The position numbers and the translations under genes are program-made. Positions 1-10,421 of a stretch of 64,000 nt of DNA are shown piece after piece (the stretch's first letter is position 1; each line of letters opens with the position of its first letter). This stretch comes from Calonectria ilicicola (lineage: Eukaryota > Ascomycota > Sordariomycetes > Hypocreales > Nectriaceae): NCBI GenBank assembly GCA_020809705.1, contig CP085825.1:1922001-1986000 (forward strand), in the 5' to 3' direction. The notes under the pieces were generated by a model. That model worked only from the letters and a program-made list of their open reading frames with translations. It was not told the origin of the DNA and searched no databases.

Positions 1-1039
1 CAGTCAACCCACCTGCCACAGGTTGGCCGCGAACCACTTCCCCTCCCCCTCCTCACACTCACCCTTACCACCCGTAACCCGCAGCCCGTAACCCGTAAAC
101 GTAGAGCAGTCGCCATGGATTCAACCCGCTGCCACCCCGCGTCAGCTTCACGCAAACCACTCGTTCTGGGGTCTTGAATCTCACGCAGCCCTTCAGCCCC
201 CCGCGCCCTTGGCCAGTGGCCAGCGTGCCCCTCTTGAAAAGCGAGGCGGACGGGACGCACGATCGCTCCCAGCTCGCACACGGCATGGCGTGTATGCGTG
301 TGCGTGTGCGTGTGTGTGCTGCACGCTGCAGAGCCTCGTTCACGTCCTACGCCCGGCGTACCGAAGTACAAGACACTGCTGCTGCCTGGTTGGCTGCTCG
401 CTGTTGCCGGACACGATCACGGCGTGCTGCAGCATCCCTCCCCCGTCCATTCAGCTAGCCGCTCGACACAGCTCCCCCCGCCCGGATGCTGCTTGTTTCT
501 TTTGCCTCTTGGCTCGTCTTGGATGTGCAACGGCTCTGGAGCCTATCGCCCGCATAATGTAAGATTGATCCATGAGGCGGCCGAGCTTGCGGCGCATTAA
601 ACGGCCTCGAATTGGACCGGCAGTGCCTGGTGCGATGGCTGAGTCTGCCCGCTCCCCTCCTTCATCGTATATTGTTTTTGTCTGGGCTATATCATCCCCC
701 CCGAGCACCCACTATGTTTGTTTTCCTTTCTTTTGCTTCATTGTTTTTCTCTTAAGAGTCTCATCCTCCCCAAGCTTTCCCTTTTTTTATGGGTGAACCC
801 AGGCACCCACGACTGCCACTCAATTGATCATTGATACTTGACTCGTGAAGTCTTGTGTGGCTTCACTCCCACCTCCCAGACTATCATTGCCTTGCACCAC
901 CAGGCAACGCCATACCACGGAATGAGCGCCGCCCTTTAGTGCAGTGCTCAACAGATATACATAATCATACGACCCATTTAATCGCAAACCACGTTCTCTT
1001 CAATCCTCCAAAACACAGCCTCCATCTTTCATCGCCATC
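1..1039. other. Upstream region without a gene
   Basis: I see no convincing coding sequence here. The short open frames overlap each other on both strands and have low-complexity composition. The stretch from about 650 to 830 is pyrimidine-rich (runs of T and CT) and the last 80 bases before the next gene are CT/CA-rich, which suits a fungal core promoter and 5' leader for the gene starting at 1040. A CA/GT-rich patch with alternating GTGT lies near 290-320. Confidence 0.5.
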
Positions 1040-1729
1040 ATGCCCAGTCACCGAGGCGGCTCCGTCTATTCAGACGATTCTTCTAGCAATTCGTCCGGGC
1101 GGTCCACCTATGGAAGGATTCCCAAGAAGCATTCCAAGACTCTTGGCTTCATGTGGTGGACTCTTGGCTATTCCCCCGGCACTCGTGAAATCAAGAAGAG
1201 AACCCGGGACTCTGATGACCGCTCCACCCGCTCTGGCGGGACCTCCAGCTCTTACTTCACCGACCAAGATACCCAACTCTCCTGGGTTAGAAGTAGTCGC
1301 AGTGGAAGCAGCCGGAGCAGCCGGAAGAACCCTCGTGGCAAGCACTTTGATGGTGAATTTCCTCCACCCCATATGCCCCCCATGGGCCCTGGCTTTGATG
1401 GTCCTATGGACGGGCACTTTGTGCCTCCGCCTATTCACATGGGAGGCCCTCAAGGTGGCTTCAACCCGCCTCCTCCACCTCCTCCCGTAGGTGCGCCTAT
1501 GGGTGCGCCTATGGGAGCGCCTATGGGAGGACCTCCAATGGGACCTCCAATGGGACCTCCAATGGCTGGTGGTGGTGGTGCCCCAGCTTTTTTCGACCTG
1601 ACAGGTCAGAACCATCAAGGCTTCGATAGAACGGGCACGCCTGGAGGCCACCACTATCCTCACAACATGCACGCTTCATCAGAGGACTATTCATCCGATT
1701 CTAGTGAAAGCGAATCCGGCTATCACTAA
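1040..1729 (+). CDS. Low-complexity Ser/Pro/Gly/Met-rich protein, unknown function
   Basis: A single open frame of 229 residues from an ATG with an acceptable context (atcATGcc) after a CT-rich leader. The N-terminal 100 residues are Ser/Arg-rich with scattered basic groups (KKHSK, KKRTR). There is one hydrophobic/aromatic patch, LGFMWWTLGY, around residues 35-45. The centre (about 110-190) is Pro/Gly/Met-rich and contains tandem GAPM/GPPM units. The C-terminus is acidic and Ser-rich with no signal peptide or membrane helix. I do not recognise the family. Predicted largely disordered, so it may be a scaffold, wall or RNA-associated protein, but the sequence does not decide this. An opposite-strand frame of 200 residues exists only because of the composition. 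Support: single long frame, start context, and an organised repeat in this frame. Confidence 0.6.
   Translation: MPSHRGGSVYSDDSSSNSSGRSTYGRIPKKHSKTLGFMWWTLGYSPGTREIKKRTRDSDDRSTRSGGTSSSYFTDQDTQLSWVRSSRSGSSRSSRKNPRGKHFDGEFPPPHMPPMGPGFDGPMDGHFVPPPIHMGGPQGGFNPPPPPPPVGAPMGAPMGAPMGGPPMGPPMGPPMAGGGGAPAFFDLTGQNHQGFDRTGTPGGHHYPHNMHASSEDYSSDSSESESGYH
1490..1566 (+). repeat. Tandem GAPM/GPPM codon repeats
   Basis: Near-perfect 12-base units encode (GAPM)3 followed by variant GPPM units inside the low-complexity protein. The units keep frame, so length changes by whole units would be tolerated. Likely a slippage-prone minisatellite. Confidence 0.75.
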
Positions 1730-3040
1730 TAAGAGAATATGAGATAAAAGAATATGATGAAATGAGCACCCCCCCTTCTGGCTTGAGGAACTGTCGCTCT
1801 CGCATTTTTTGCCCCTTGTCGTTTTATAAGCCCTGTACAGTTAATGATGTGATGAATTGTGTGATGGAAGGCGTATCAGGCGTTATTTTTGAGAGATATC
1901 GAGAAGGGAATTTGTCAAAGTCGGGCACGAATACCTTTCAATGGAACTGAACCAGTCAGTTTGACCAAACTACAGACGGAAGTGCAGTTGTTTTTTTTTC
2001 TTCTTCATCTCAAGCAGAGATCTTTATGTATGCTTAGCAGATATTTGCCCTCTTTTCCCTTGGTTCCACAGACAGGCCAAGAAAATTGAAAGACTGTCTC
2101 CCAAATGACTGAAATCGTTCTCTCTCTGGGATTGTCATCTTCATCACGCTACCCTGTTTTACAATGCTTCTGCTACCCTAACTTCTTCCTGAGAGACACT
2201 CGGACACCCAAGACAATTAGTGGGATGACTACTGCAACTAATCGCACGTAGCATGCAAAGGCCGAGATCACATCACGTGCAATTGCTTTGTATCCAATCG
2301 CTAAAACATAGCGGTTGAGGGGCAGCTAAAACGAGACATTGGCCAGTGATGTTTGGGGGGGAACCACGCTAATGTGTCATGAGATGTCCACCGAGCAACA
2401 CAGTCTCATCGACTGCTCTCAAGCATGCACCTTGCACTGTCTGGGGAAATTTACTGCTGATCTGGTTCCACCGAGAACCGAAGCTCGTCCCAAGGGCGAC
2501 AAGAACCCGCCGGGACATGATAAATGACGTGTAGGCTGAGACACGGCCAGCGCAGTGGCCCTCGCTACTGTCGTTTCATGACTCAGGCTCGACCAATCTA
2601 GTAGACAATCTGACGGGAATAGCCAGGCTCAGGAATTAATCTTCATTACTTGCAGGTGAGCGAGACCACCAACGGGCATGATATAGCCACGATCTACCCC
2701 GCCCATGGCTATCTGCCCGGAATCTATGACGAGAAGGCCGGCCACACATGTGGTTCAAACCCATCTTTCTGCAGACATCTCCGGGCCTTTTTTGAACCAC
2801 CTGAGCAAGCCTCCTTTGGAATACTAGTCTTGATTCGATAAAAGGAGAACGGGCTTTGACTATTTCCCATAGTAGTTTGGTACTTTGGTTGTTTGCCTGG
2901 CTGCTGCAGACGCCACAGCGCGCTTTCGAGCTCTTTGAACCTATATAAAGGAGGTCATGGTCCTACGGACGTGAATCTGATATGAAGAGAAACATCCTCG
3001 CCTTCGTAATTAACCCCTTTAACCTACATCTTTTAGAGCC
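1730..3040. other. Intergenic region; promoter of the aldo/keto reductase at its end
   Basis: No supported gene. Short frames at 2339-2527 and 2650-2841 lack family resemblance or splice support. The distal end holds a good TATA box near 2942, consistent with the promoter of the reductase at 3041. Confidence 0.5.
2942..2949 (+). promoter_or_regulatory. TATA box of the aldo/keto reductase gene
   Basis: TATATAAA lies about 92 bp upstream of the ATG at 3041, a normal fungal spacing. It is followed by an AC-rich leader. Confidence 0.6.
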
Positions 3041-4239
3041 ATGGGGGGTGGAACTGACTCAAAGAAGGCCGTAAGGTCCCAGTACAAGGCTCATGGCATG
3101 AAATTCCGGCATTTAGGTGCAAGCGGCTTGTTAGTGTTTCTTACTTCTCTGATTTTAAATATAGGATTAACCAAAGTTTTACGATAGGAAGGTGTCGGTC
3201 TTCTCTCTTGGTAGCTGGCTCACCTATGGCGAGACCCACAAAGGCGGCATCGTCAAAGAATGCCTGCAGGCAGCCTGGGATCAAGGGATCAACTTCTTTG
3301 ACACGGCCGAGATTTACGGAAACGGCGAGTCTGAGATTGAGATGGGAAAGGCCCTGAAAGAACTTGACTGGCCGCGGGACGAATACGTCCTCGCCACCAA
3401 GCTGTTTTTTGGGACAGATCGCGAGGAACCCAATACATGGGGGTTAAGTAAAAAGCACATCGTCGAGGGATTGAAGAGCAGCCTAAACCGGCTGGATCAG
3501 CCGTATGTAGACGTCGTCTTTGCTCACCGTCCAGATCGCGCCACCCCCATGAGGGAAATCGTCGAGGGCTTCACACAAGTCATTCGTCATCTTAACTTGG
3601 GTAGATATTCCCGCAAAAGCCCGTGCCAAGGTTAGAAGTAAGCTGACTGCTGACGCAGCGTACTACTGGGGGACTTCCGAATGGTCGGCTGTTGAGATTA
3701 TGGAAGCAAACCAGATTGCAGAGCGATACAACCTCATTGCTCCAGTGGTGGAGCAGTCGCAGTACAATGCCTTTGAGCGCCAACGCATCGAGGTCGAGTA
3801 CGCGCCCCTCTATCGGCAGTTTCAATATGGCACCACTGTTTTCTCGCCCTTGGCTTCGGGGCTCCTAACGGGAAAGTACAACGACGAGATTCCCGCGGGA
3901 TCACGCTTTGATATCCACAAAGACGTCCTCGATGAGTTCCTAAGTCCAGAGGAGCGAGAAAAAGGTGACAAGATTGATTCCATCAGGAAGCTGGGGCTCA
4001 TTGCCGAGAGGCTTGGTGCCAACACAGCCCAGCTGGCGCTGGCGTGGGTGGCCAAGAATGAAAACGTCAACAGCATCATCCTCGGTGCCAGCAAGCCTGA
4101 ACACATCGTGAACAACTGCAAGGCACTGCAGCTTGTAGAGAAACTGACACCGGATATTATGGCGGAAATAGAAGACGTGTTGAAAAATAAGCCACAGCCA
4201 AGGGAAACATTCGACCGGATTCGACCTGGTTGGGCTTGA
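3041..4239 (+). CDS. Aldo/keto reductase, Kv-beta-like (AKR superfamily)
   Basis: Model: exons 3041-3133, 3192-3600 and 3659-4239, giving 360 residues. Both introns are 58 bp; the second has a CTGAC branch site. The protein begins with about 18 polar residues and then the family's opening beta strand ([12 protein letters not shown]). The AKR catalytic tetrad is visible: D68 and Y73 in [12 protein letters not shown]101 in ATKLF and H143 in VFAHRPD. The C-terminal half has the NADP-binding region ([15 protein letters not shown]). It should be a cytosolic NADPH-dependent carbonyl reductase closest to the voltage-gated K+ channel beta-subunit/YghZ group. In channel subunits the fourth position is Asn, but here it is His, which favours an active enzyme. 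The second-intron donor is the least certain point: it leaves HLNL where relatives have a shorter QGK-like turn. Substrate unknown. Confidence 0.92.
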
Positions 4240-4932
4240 ATGACGTCGACCCTTGTGATAAGCCGGTCTTGGGATTTGTTGAGGGAAGCAATGGGAACTT
4301 TGATCTGTAGTGACTGGTACATAATGGTGGATTCGGATGACATCCGAGGAATAAGGTCTTTGTGATCCATCTGCCGAATGTGGATGGGTGATTACTATTC
4401 CTTGCCCCCAATCTGGACCAAGGATTGGATGACGAATCCTTTATGAGGCTCTTGTGATGCAACCTGTAAGAGAAATACCAATAGAAACTATCTGAATCTT
4501 ATGAATTGTTTCCGGCGCTGTCCCCGACTGGATTGTCATAAATCCCTCTACTCACATGGGGGCCATCGGCGCTCACATCAGAAAAGGTAGTCTCATGTTC
4601 AATGATGTGGGTGAACCTCCTCTAAACTCAGGATGAAGAAAACCAAAGAACTATTCTATAAACATGGCATTGCGTTGAAGGATGTGCGTTGGAATGCACT
4701 GGTTTTGGTAGGTCCGGCCGTGTGAGGTACAACCGGCTTATCTAAACTGCCCCCTTTGATAGAGGGGAATTCATATCCCACAGAGAAGGCTATGGGAGCT
4801 GGTTCGAAGATTTTTATTGGTTAAATTGAATATAGACAAGCTTTTTAGAGAACAACCACATATATTTGCCACTTATGGAGTGGAGTTGAAGAACATATCG
4901 AAAAATGTGATCTTCTCCAATTCCCTGCCCGT
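4240..4932. other. Intergenic region, no gene seen
   Basis: 3' flank of the aldo/keto reductase and 3' flank of the convergent small membrane-protein gene. Open frames here are antisense shadows or short. Nothing regulatory stands out. Confidence 0.5.
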
Positions 4933-5302
4933 TTATACACTTGCATCCCGAAGCTCCCGTCCTCTGATGATTAGCAAAGAAAACCATGCGGCAGCGCAGA
5001 CTACAATCGAAAATATGGCTATACATCCTAGATGAAGTGATAATATGCGGCTTATTTTCCTATCACGTTCTGAAAATGCAAAGAGCACTCCAATAAAAAA
5101 GATAATGATAGATATCAGTCGACCTATGCAGGCGAGGGAATAACAAGTTAATAAACTTTGGCTCATTTATAAATGAACACAATGAAGTCATGCACTGACC
5201 TGCGGGTGGAGAAGCTGGACCTTCTGTGTGAAAGGTGTAAAGAAGCATAGAGTCCAAGAAAAGAGTGAAGAAATATAGAACTAGAACCTCTCGATACTGC
5301 AT
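4933..5302 (-). CDS. Small three-helix membrane protein, unknown
   Basis: Model: exon 5302-5200, intron 5199-5124 (76 bp, donor GTCAGT, acceptor GCATAG), exon 5123-4933, giving 97 residues. Splicing joins two frames that are both hydrophobic in a helix-like pattern. There are three likely membrane segments: about residues 5-24 (VLVLYFFTLFLDSMLLYTF), 36-52 (LISIIIFFIGVLFAF) and 67-88 (IAIFSIVVCAAAWFSLLII). A charged loop (SERDRKISR) separates the second and third, and the tail is charged (RGRELRD). I do not recognise a family. Support is the coherent topology after removal of a canonical intron. The start is uncertain, because the frame could be entered from an upstream exon, and no relative can be named. 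It may instead be a relic of a larger membrane protein. Confidence 0.45.
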
Positions 5303-6733
5303 CTTGTAATAGCTTTGTCCACCTACAATTTGCTCCAGCAGTCCCCACGGTAGTTGAATTTGGCCAGAATGAGCACTCTGGGGCGCTTTTTGAAGCGTGA
5401 GGAACGGATCGCTTTTTTTCCATTTTTGGAGTGAAGTACGACTGATTAAAATAACGCAGGAAACTCGAAGCTAACAACAAAGTTGATTGACGTTGCTGCC
5501 TTAATAATAATGTTTTTGATGAGGCAGTGCCCGGCAATTCGGCATTAAGAAAAACGCCATCGCGTTTCATCAACAACCAACACTGTAAGAATGGACCAGG
5601 CATTATGACTGAGTACACAGTCCCGCTTGCAGACAATTGGATGTGTAATTAATACTAGCTATCCTTGAGTAATTTTGAATTTAGTGCATTAAAACTAGAG
5701 GCCATTCAATGGAAGAATCGGCGACATACCTACCCTAGACACTCAAGACTCCTTTACAAACCACGATATGGTGGATAGTATATAGAATGGACGCAGTGAA
5801 ATTTTTTTGGAGTTTCAAATTGTTATCTGCACCCTCCGTATTTCTTTCTTACAGCGTAAAGTATATACTAGAACAACGTTGAGTCCGCCTCAGTCATGAC
5901 CTTTGGCTATTTAACTGATTGGGTCTTATGAGGAAAACCGGTAGCCTCTAGAATACGGTAATTCTAATTGCATGCTGTTTGACACGGTTGAGTAGCCTGG
6001 AACCCATGTGTTTAAGGAGCTGATCCTTGGCACTCACTACGTTAAGCTTAATTTTATAATGAAATGAGAAGTGAATGAAATACAGACGCTCGCTTTTTCG
6101 ATGCACAAAAAAGTGCATTGAATTCAACCAAGGTGAAGGACACCTAAACGGAGTACAGGATAAAGCAGAAACATCATAACCTGTTCGCCAAAGCGTCCAG
6201 TTTGATCTAGAATTCTTGCACACGTGAGGTGATCATCTATATCACCAGTGTTAATGTGACCATGTATTCTGTCTGTAATGAGGCCGCGCAACCCACCGTC
6301 GGCACTCTCACCTGTCCGGTGACTGAAATTGTTTGCCATCGTACCCGATTGATACTAGCCGATTGTTTGTTTCAGTTACACGTTCCTTCGTTCTTTCTCT
6401 CACCTGAAAATGCGTCTGGGGTCCGGGGATGGACATGGGGTTGAATGTTTGTGGTCCCACAAATGGCTTCATCGGGAATCAGTGGTTACGCAGTCCCTGG
6501 AAACGAACCCGTGAACATCTGGTTGCCGCACCGACAGAACATTATGGCCGGGAAGTTTGGTGACCCCAAATAAGGAATGTTTGCTTCGGTATTTATTGAA
6601 AGCATGGTCGAGTCCTCGAGAGTTTGGTTTCATCTTCTATAGCCTTAGCCTATCTTTAAACATCCCTGGTTCAATTCCCGTATCCTTTTAGGCTTCGATC
6701 ATTTAACTGTGGCCTTTTTCCAAATTTAGCGAA
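5303..6733. other. AT-rich intergenic region, no gene seen
   Basis: Frames such as 5163-5636 (minus) are low in family-like features. The region is AT-rich compared with the genes around it. The final part is the promoter and leader of the GH16 gene. Confidence 0.45.
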
Positions 6734-8028
6734 ATGCATCAAGGGTTCATGGTTTCTATAATGGCTGTAACTGGCTTATTGGCCAGAGCCATGGGAAGTG
6801 ACTGTAATCCACTTGAGTCGAGTATGCCAACAAGCCACTGCTGTTATTCGTTCAATTTCATGTACTGAAACTGATAATGATTGCAGCGGACTGTGACCCC
6901 AATACTGGGCTCGCGTCATCCACTTACTCATGGGACTTCACCTCTGGCGCTGATGATGACAACTGGGAATCTGTGGGCGGAGGAGATGTCAATTACACTG
7001 ATTCAGGCGCCGAATTTACCATAACTGAAAAGGGAGACTCGCCGGCACTTCAGACTTCATGGTACATATTCTTTGGTCGGGTTGAAGTTCACATGAAAGC
7101 TGCCTCAGGGACTGGAATCGTTTCTTGCATCGTCCTTTTGTCAGATGATTATGACGAAGTGTATGTATTATCTTCAGGCTTCTTTGACTAGGCTGCTCTA
7201 ACATATGACAACAGCGACTGGGAGTGGCTTGGAGGCTATCCAGATGAAGTTCAGACCAATTATTTTGGCAAGGGCGACTCAAGCTCTTCGGGCCGTTCCA
7301 CAACCGAGTCGGTCGATGATACCCAAGACACGAGCCACAACTACACTTTGTATTGGACGGAGGAATCTCTCAGTTGGTATATAGACGGTACACTGACCCG
7401 CACTTTGAACTACGCCGATGCAAGTGATGGGGACGAATACCCTCAAACCCCGTCACGAGTTAAACTCGGCATTTGGGCTGGCGGCGATAGTGATAATGCG
7501 GAGGGGACAATTTCATGGGCTGGAGGTGAGACGGATTACGATGAAGGGCCTTTTACGGTCATTGTCGAGAGCGTCAATGTGACAAACTTCAACCCGGCAG
7601 AAAACTACACCTACAGTGATCAGACTGGCGATTACACGAGTATCGTGTTTGACGTAGTGTCTGATTCAGATGATGAGAGCGAGACGGAAAGTACAAGCTC
7701 TGCTGATTATTCCACAGTCACTCCCACTTCATCAAGTGCTGAGACACCTCATCCCATATATTCCACTATAACCAGCGAATCTAGTGAGGCAACGGATGAT
7801 ACTGTCGACTCGGATCAGAGCCGGTCAGGTGGCAGCGCTTCAGGAAATACAAGCAATGATGAGCAGGCTGGGAGGGAAACGGGATTTAAACCTGTAAAAA
7901 CTTCGAGTGGGGGCTCTGGAAAAGGATTTTATAAAGCTGGTGAATCTTCTTCTGGTCTTCATTTGACGGGAAGCCAAGGCCATCGCACTCACCAAAAATC
8001 TCATCATGGAAAAGCGCGGTTCGTGTAA
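6734..8028 (+). CDS. CRH-like cell-wall transglycosylase (GH16 family)
   Basis: Model: exons 6734-6821, 6887-7160 and 7215-8028, 391 residues; both donors begin GTATG. An N-terminal signal peptide (about 1-20) is followed by CNPLEST, the conserved Cys start of CRH enzymes. The GH16 core includes the catalytic EVDWE motif, formed exactly across intron 2 (E120, D122, E124 of DEVDWEWLGG). It also has the acceptor/donor-site features VQTNYFGKG, WTEESLSWYIDG, YPQTPSRVKLGIWAGG and TISWAGGETDY. Known CRH enzymes act outside the membrane and link chitin to beta-1,6/1,3-glucan in the wall. The C-terminal 120 residues are a Ser/Thr-rich stalk, expected to be O-mannosylated. Odd point: it ends in a His/Lys-rich tail without the hydrophobic GPI-anchor signal usual in this family, so it may be secreted or wall-bound, or the 3' end may be spliced differently. 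Confidence 0.93.
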
Positions 8029-8990
8029 TGGATCTACTGTGGAGATTTTGTAATTAATAGCTTCAGCATCCAATTTGCTTCATCAAGACGAAATTAAATC
8101 ACGGGAATAGGATATAATTTTTCTGCAAGGGTGACAGCTTTTTTCTCTTACTTCCCTTCAGTGATGGATGGATTGCTTGGGACGGAGCTGATTGCGAACA
8201 AGTCAAAAAAAGAATAGAGCCTGATGATCACCTTATTTTTATACCTTAAGCGATTACTGGCATCTGCATCCTACCGTACCAGAGGTTAAGAAAACTTGAT
8301 TGTCTTAGGAGGCTGACTCTATGTTGGTGGCGCTAACCGGTACTTGGTCTATTTGCCGGCTTTCTAAGTGGCCGCAAATGAGCGCCGGGATTGATGGGAA
8401 TTTCTCTTTTTTATCTGCCATTTTTACTTGTCTATTCTTATCTCCCCTTGATTATCGAGGATTTTCGATACTTCCCTGCTATTAGCACAGGCCATGATCT
8501 TGCTAGTTGCGGCGTAGCAAAGTTTAATCACCAACATGACCCCTTGTCTGTGCGATCCAACATATTGATCTGATAGGAACAGACAAGAAAAAAATGATAA
8601 ACAAAAAGTGGTTTGATTGAGGAAAGTGTTAATTAGAGAATGGAGATGAGTGAGAGGTGGGGATAGAAAAAGAAAAGATTGTTGGTGATGGATTGCTGTA
8701 ATTGACCTGGGTGCACATTGTGATCACCATACCCACCGAAGACGAAGCGAAAGTAGATCTTGGCTACACCACCCTAGTAGATTGATAACGGGCCATTGAT
8801 CTACCAAACTTTCTATACCATGAAGTAAATCACACTAAACATGGAATCCTGGAATTTCCATGGTCTACTACCAGCCTTGATAGATTTGATAGGACTTGAG
8901 AATTTATTGCTTATGATTACTTAGAAGACAGGCCCTGTATGAACCCCGAATGGAGGATGTAATTGTTTATAAATGTCAAAACTTTTTTGC
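8029..8990. other. Intergenic region between convergent genes, no gene seen
   Basis: 3' flanks of the GH16 gene and of the SAT4-type gene. The 60-codon frame at 8391-8573 has no support. Composition is AT-rich. Confidence 0.5.
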
Positions 8991-10421
8991 TTAGTCGGCT
9001 TGGTGGTGAGTAATTGCCCACGCGGTCTCGACCCTAATCTCATTGTTTTCGTTGCTCCTCGCGGAACCCTGAGCATGCGCCGTCAAATCCTTCTCCGACC
9101 CAGATTCATCTGCCAACCCCCTCATGCTGATATCGTGCGACGGCTTTGCATTCAAACGGTAGTCGTCCATCTCCCATGTTGATGGATCATCGTTCTGGGT
9201 CGGTCTGCGTACTGCGCTGTGCTGGCTCTGTTCCTTGAACCCTGTGCTGCGCTCATCCGAATAGTCTTGCAGCCTGGACCCCCCCATCCTCCTCCGGTAT
9301 TTCGCATAAAACGGCCGAAGCATGGGAATGCTGACACAGAGGATCGCAAGATTCGGCTCGAGGGTGAAAAGAAAGACGGTCGTGGGCATTGTGCCAGTGA
9401 CGTTGGTGGTGAGATCGACAGTCGAGATGTAAATCAATCGGAAGATGGCGCAGACCACGCAACTTAAATATGGTTAGCAAGGTTATTAGTCTAAGGGGTG
9501 AAATTATTCATACGCAAGACCCAAGGCGAAACAGGAAGTGATACCGATCTTGTCGGCCCTTCGAGTTTGCAAACTCCAAATGCTCTGCATCGGCAATGCC
9601 ATAATGACTAAATCACCCAAAGCGTTTGTTGAAATCAAAGTCTGGATCAAGGGAATGTAGGCGCCGCATGTGCCCTTGCTGTTCCACTGCGCCGAGACTG
9701 GGTTGCAAAGGAAGACGCAAGCAAAGATGTAGGAAATCATCCAAGCTCCGACAAATCCAAGGGCTGCCTTGGATGCTATCTTCATGAAAGGAGTGGGGAA
9801 GACTCGAAGGAAGAAACACAGCATGCTCCCCTTGACGCTTGCTAGTAGAGTAATGTATACGACTTGCATACAGAATGTCAACTGTTGATTGCAGTTAGTA
9901 GATGAGTCTTGATGTGTAGAAGCATGTGTGGTTTACCTGAAGGATGAAGGGAACATTGGCCGCAACTACTCGGGAGTTGTGTAATTAGCCAAGGTTCTGG
10001 CGTCGAGCTGTGGCGAGACAAGAGAAATTCTTGAAACATTATTTGAATTCCGTCTAGACTTACGTTGTGGGTTGTCTGGTAAACTGTACCCATTTCCAGC
10101 TGGCGCAACTGTTGACTTGGTTAGTTTTGCTCGACAAATTTTTTTGGTGGTGCGGTTGCGTACAAAAACCTTGGCAGATCAACATGACTACGCCCAAAGG
10201 CTGCATCCATATCAGCAAAGAGACCAAGAAATAGCTGATCATAAGAGACAAACCGTTGCAACCAAAACCAAACTGTCATCCCATCCTAGGCCCGGCCCAA
10301 TGATTCGTCCAATAACTCGCAGGGTGACGACGACCAAGACGATGAACACAACAATGCAGTTGATAATCAGCTCAGCCTTCACATAGTCTTTGATGGGCAG
10401 GTAGACGGCTGGCGTCTCCAT
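8991..10421 (-). CDS. SAT4/Pth11-type integral membrane protein, possibly damaged
   Basis: Start taken at METPAVYLPIKDYV (10421). The first helix (ELIINCIVVFIVLVVVTLRV) is followed by R..GPGLGWDDSLVLVA, the signature of the fungal rhodopsin-like SAT4 family. Two introns are clean: 9936-9882 (joins FILQ to LTFCMQ) and 9513-9463 (joins GLA to CVVCAIFRLIYIS). Exons 9881-9514 and 9462-8991 encode the remaining helices (ASVKGSMLCFFLRVFP, ALGDLVIMALPM, NLAILCVSIPMLRPFYA) and a polar cytoplasmic tail. Upstream, helix 2 continues into FGRSHVDLP only if one base is skipped near 10240, because the only GT-AG that restores frame is 19 bp. The junction around 9965-10035 is also unresolved. Family members are plasma-membrane proteins, some acting like G-protein-coupled receptors. 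It could be a pseudogene. Confidence 0.62.

Noticed and set aside
6661..6690. GGTTCAATTCCCG resembling a tRNA T-arm
   Set aside because: The flanking bases do not form the five-pair T stem and no D-arm or acceptor stem fits.
6843..6886. Alternative 44 bp intron 1 in the GH16 gene
   Set aside because: The donor GTATGC at 6822 is stronger and yields the family-like CNPLESTDC start; the 44 bp version inserts extra residues.
10134..10260. Hydrophobic minus frame reading ISYFLVSLLIWMQPLGVV as a SAT4 exon
   Set aside because: The neighbouring frame gives FGRSHVDLP, which fits the family better; the hydrophobic look comes from an out-of-frame reading.
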